From Roseofilum acuticapitatum BLCC-M154 (GTDB taxonomy: Bacteria; Cyanobacteriota; Cyanobacteriia; Cyanobacteriales; Desertifilaceae), in contig NZ_JAQOSP010000104.1 in the NCBI RefSeq assembly GCF_030068475.1, positions 62,001 through 126,000 on the forward strand: a stretch of 64,000 bases of DNA, written 5' to 3'. Every line of letters begins with the position of its first letter. The first letter of the stretch is position 1. Positions 62,398 through 64,000 of this stretch are shown here, piece by piece. The translations under genes and the position numbers were made by a program. Below the pieces are notes generated by a model, which worked only from the letters and a program-made list of their open reading frames with translations, did not search any database and was not told where the DNA came from.

Positions 62398-63762
62398 GTG
62401 CCACTATTCGGATTTGTACTGGGATTAACCCTAGGCCTGCTCCTATGGCTAGGGTGTCAATTGCGCTTAGAATTTCAGCTCAAGCGAATCCTGCCGGAAT
62501 TGAGTCCATCATCGCCACTCATGGGCCGATTTCCAGAGCGCCTATTGCGGGCGATCGCCCGTCAACGCCAAACGGAGTACCATCTCCAGCAAGACATAGA
62601 CTACTGGAAATCCATCCTCGCGAGTGCCCCCCTGGGACATTTACAAGTGGACGATCAAAACCAACTGATCTGGTGTAACACCCAAGCCTATCAAATGTTT
62701 GGCATTAGTCCTCCCCAACTTAATAGTCCTCGCCTGCTGTTGGAAATTGTACGCTCCTATGAATTGGATGAACTGATCGAGCAAACCCGCACGACCCAAA
62801 AACCGGCGGAAAAACAATGGTACTTTCAACCCATTGCCCCCACCCTAGAACCCCAGAATAGCCGGCGATCGCTACCCCCTAAAATCCCTCTTAAAGCCTA
62901 TACCATTCCCCTTTCTCGCGGTCGTATCGGAGTCTTTCTCGAAAATCGCCAAGAACTGGTGACCTTAACCAACCAACGCGATCGCGCCTTTTCCGATGTT
63001 GCCCACGAACTCAAAACCCCCCTAACCTCCATTCGCCTCGTGGCCGAAACCCTACAAACTCGCCTCGATCCCCCCCTGCGTAACTGGATCGATCGCCTCC
63101 TGTCCGAAGTCATTCGCCTCAGCGATATTGTCCAAGTCCTCCTCGATCTGAGTCAACTTGAACGGGGATCGACCTATAGCCTCAACTGGAAACCCATTAA
63201 CCTCCCTGACTTGATCCACTCCTCCTGGATGGCTTTGGAACCCCTAGCGCGTCAGAAACAACTCCAACTGCAATATTCTGGCCCAGAACACTTATTAATC
63301 CATGGCGATGAACATCGGTTATGTCGAGTCTTCATTAACCTTCTTGACAACAGCATCAAATATAGTCCCCTCCAAGGGCAAATATGGGTTAAACTCAGTA
63401 GAGAAGAATGCCCAAGCTTAACCGCTTCATGCTACAACTGGGTGCATATTGAAGTCATTGATGGCGGTGTAGGCTTCCCAGAAACAGACTTACCCTATGT
63501 CTTCGAGCGCTTCTATCGGGGAGAACCCTCCCGTGCCAGAGTCTCCTCTAATCCCCCAATTACTCCTGCCGTGTTCTCGGATGCTTCCGACCATCCCCGT
63601 ACCCCCTTAACCCATAGTAGTGGACTGGGATTAGCCATTGTTCGGCAAATTGTCGAAGCTCATGAAGGATCGGTCAGTGCCAAGAACCATCCAGAAACCA
63701 AGGGAGCTTGGATTGAAGTGTATCTGCCTCAACAGCCATCAAGGGATTTGAGTAGAAGTTAA
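62398..63762 (+). CDS. sphS: Sensor histidine kinase, SphS/PhoR-like
   Basis: A 454-aa kinase. A short N-terminal hydrophobic segment (residues 5-25, GFVLGLTLGLLLWLGCQL), needed in SphS for signalling, is followed by a PAS domain about 65-165 (ILASAPLGHLQVDDQNQLIW), HisKA with FSDVAHELKTPLTSIR, and an ATPase domain (NLLDNSIKYS, VIDGGVGF, SSGLGLAIVRQIV). No periplasmic sensor loop is present, as usual for cyanobacterial SphS. Start is a GTG. It would phosphorylate the adjacent regulator under phosphate limitation, probably under control of the Pst/PhoU complex. Confidence 0.8.
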   Translation: MPLFGFVLGLTLGLLLWLGCQLRLEFQLKRILPELSPSSPLMGRFPERLLRAIARQRQTEYHLQQDIDYWKSILASAPLGHLQVDDQNQLIWCNTQAYQMFGISPPQLNSPRLLLEIVRSYELDELIEQTRTTQKPAEKQWYFQPIAPTLEPQNSRRSLPPKIPLKAYTIPLSRGRIGVFLENRQELVTLTNQRDRAFSDVAHELKTPLTSIRLVAETLQTRLDPPLRNWIDRLLSEVIRLSDIVQVLLDLSQLERGSTYSLNWKPINLPDLIHSSWMALEPLARQKQLQLQYSGPEHLLIHGDEHRLCRVFINLLDNSIKYSPLQGQIWVKLSREECPSLTASCYNWVHIEVIDGGVGFPETDLPYVFERFYRGEPSRARVSSNPPITPAVFSDASDHPRTPLTHSSGLGLAIVRQIVEAHEGSVSAKNHPETKGAWIEVYLPQQPSRDLSRS

Positions 63763-64000
63763 CCCCCTATCGAGTCTTCGCCTTGTCTGTTGAGACCTCT
63801 TAGTTAAGGGAAAAGTAATCATTTTGAGTGTTTGATTTTTAATTTTTAATTGAACGCTGCCCCGTTCTGGGCAACTTCTTGTAAGATTTGTAAAGATCCG
63901 CTAGTTCTGTTGAATGGGCAGGATCGACCTAAACGGGTGTTTGCAATATCCTCTTAAACTTAACTCTAAAACTGGTGAGTATCACGACGATGATAGAGGC
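63763..64000. other. Window-end region
   Basis: Contains a TTTTTAATTTTTAATT heptad run (63836-63851) but no complete gene. Any gene beginning here continues outside the window. Confidence 0.4.

Overview
The window is chromosomal DNA of a cyanobacterium. Genes for PSII assembly (Psb27), a CruP-type carotenoid enzyme, NblS, a Tab2-like PSI translation factor, a DUF928 protein and SphS/SphR are present. The palindrome GCGATCGC (HIP1) recurs many times, and short tandem heptads and small palindromic repeats fill several gaps. No heterocyst-type genes or nifD excision element are seen, and repeat content plus gene mix suggest a filamentous non-heterocystous lineage (Coleofasciculus/Roseofilum/Oscillatoria-like). 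I cannot name the species from sequence alone.

Layout. 0-5 kb: Rpn-type nuclease, a short RND exporter, small secreted protein, nucleosidase-like protein. 5-11 kb: CruP-like flavoprotein, then a TPR-CHAT caspase-like protein with a DUF4384-like partner, preceded by an array of 10-bp repeats. 11-17 kb: 2-oxoglutarate oxygenase plus a 64-aa protein, purD-nblS, coiled-coil protein, STAS protein. 17-26 kb: DedA, murA, an adenosine deaminase-like enzyme, psb27, and pstSCAB behind a triple Pho box. 26-36 kb: a LOV-GGDEF-EAL photoreceptor candidate, GntR regulator, a toxin-antitoxin pair, dienelactone hydrolase, S1 protein, Tab2-like protein, PmbA-like protein. 35-43 kb: CLC-CBS-USP channel, DUF928, GPH-type symporter, phosphoribosyltransferase overlapping a PLD/EF-hand/HhH lipoprotein. 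42.8-60.8 kb: a molybdenum nitrogenase island, all on the minus strand. 61.5-63.8 kb: SphR/SphS-like phosphate two-component system.

The nitrogenase island is the outstanding region. In transcription order it reads nifX-like, nifS, nifU, (terminator), nifH, nifI1, nifI2, nifD, nifK, a 2Fe-2S ferredoxin, nifE, nifN, nifB, nifV, a small zinc-binding protein, modA, modBC. This is the order of anaerobes (methanogens, clostridia, sulfate reducers), not the usual cyanobacterial nifB-fdxN-S-U-H-D-K-E-N-X. The proteins agree: two NifI PII proteins between nifH and nifD, a ~50-residue insertion in NifD, a short NifK, and a cluster III-like NifH. No HIP1 site occurs between about 51.0 and 58.1 kb, whereas I count about a dozen in a comparable host stretch. 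Yet the nifH leader carries a perfect NtcA box with a correctly placed -10 and a long stem-loop, so the foreign operon appears wired to host nitrogen control. From memory, a similar transfer has been reported in Coleofasciculus (Microcoleus) chthonoplastes, so the event type may not be new. The NifI proteins, NtcA wiring, MITE insertion and attached genes are the parts to examine.

Working together: ModA/ModBC import molybdate; NifS/NifU build Fe-S clusters; NifB/E/N/V and the NifX-like protein build FeMo-co; NifH/D/K catalyse; NifI1/I2 probably switch NifDK off when nitrogen is sufficient. The SphRS pair is the likely regulator of the pst operon 36 kb away.
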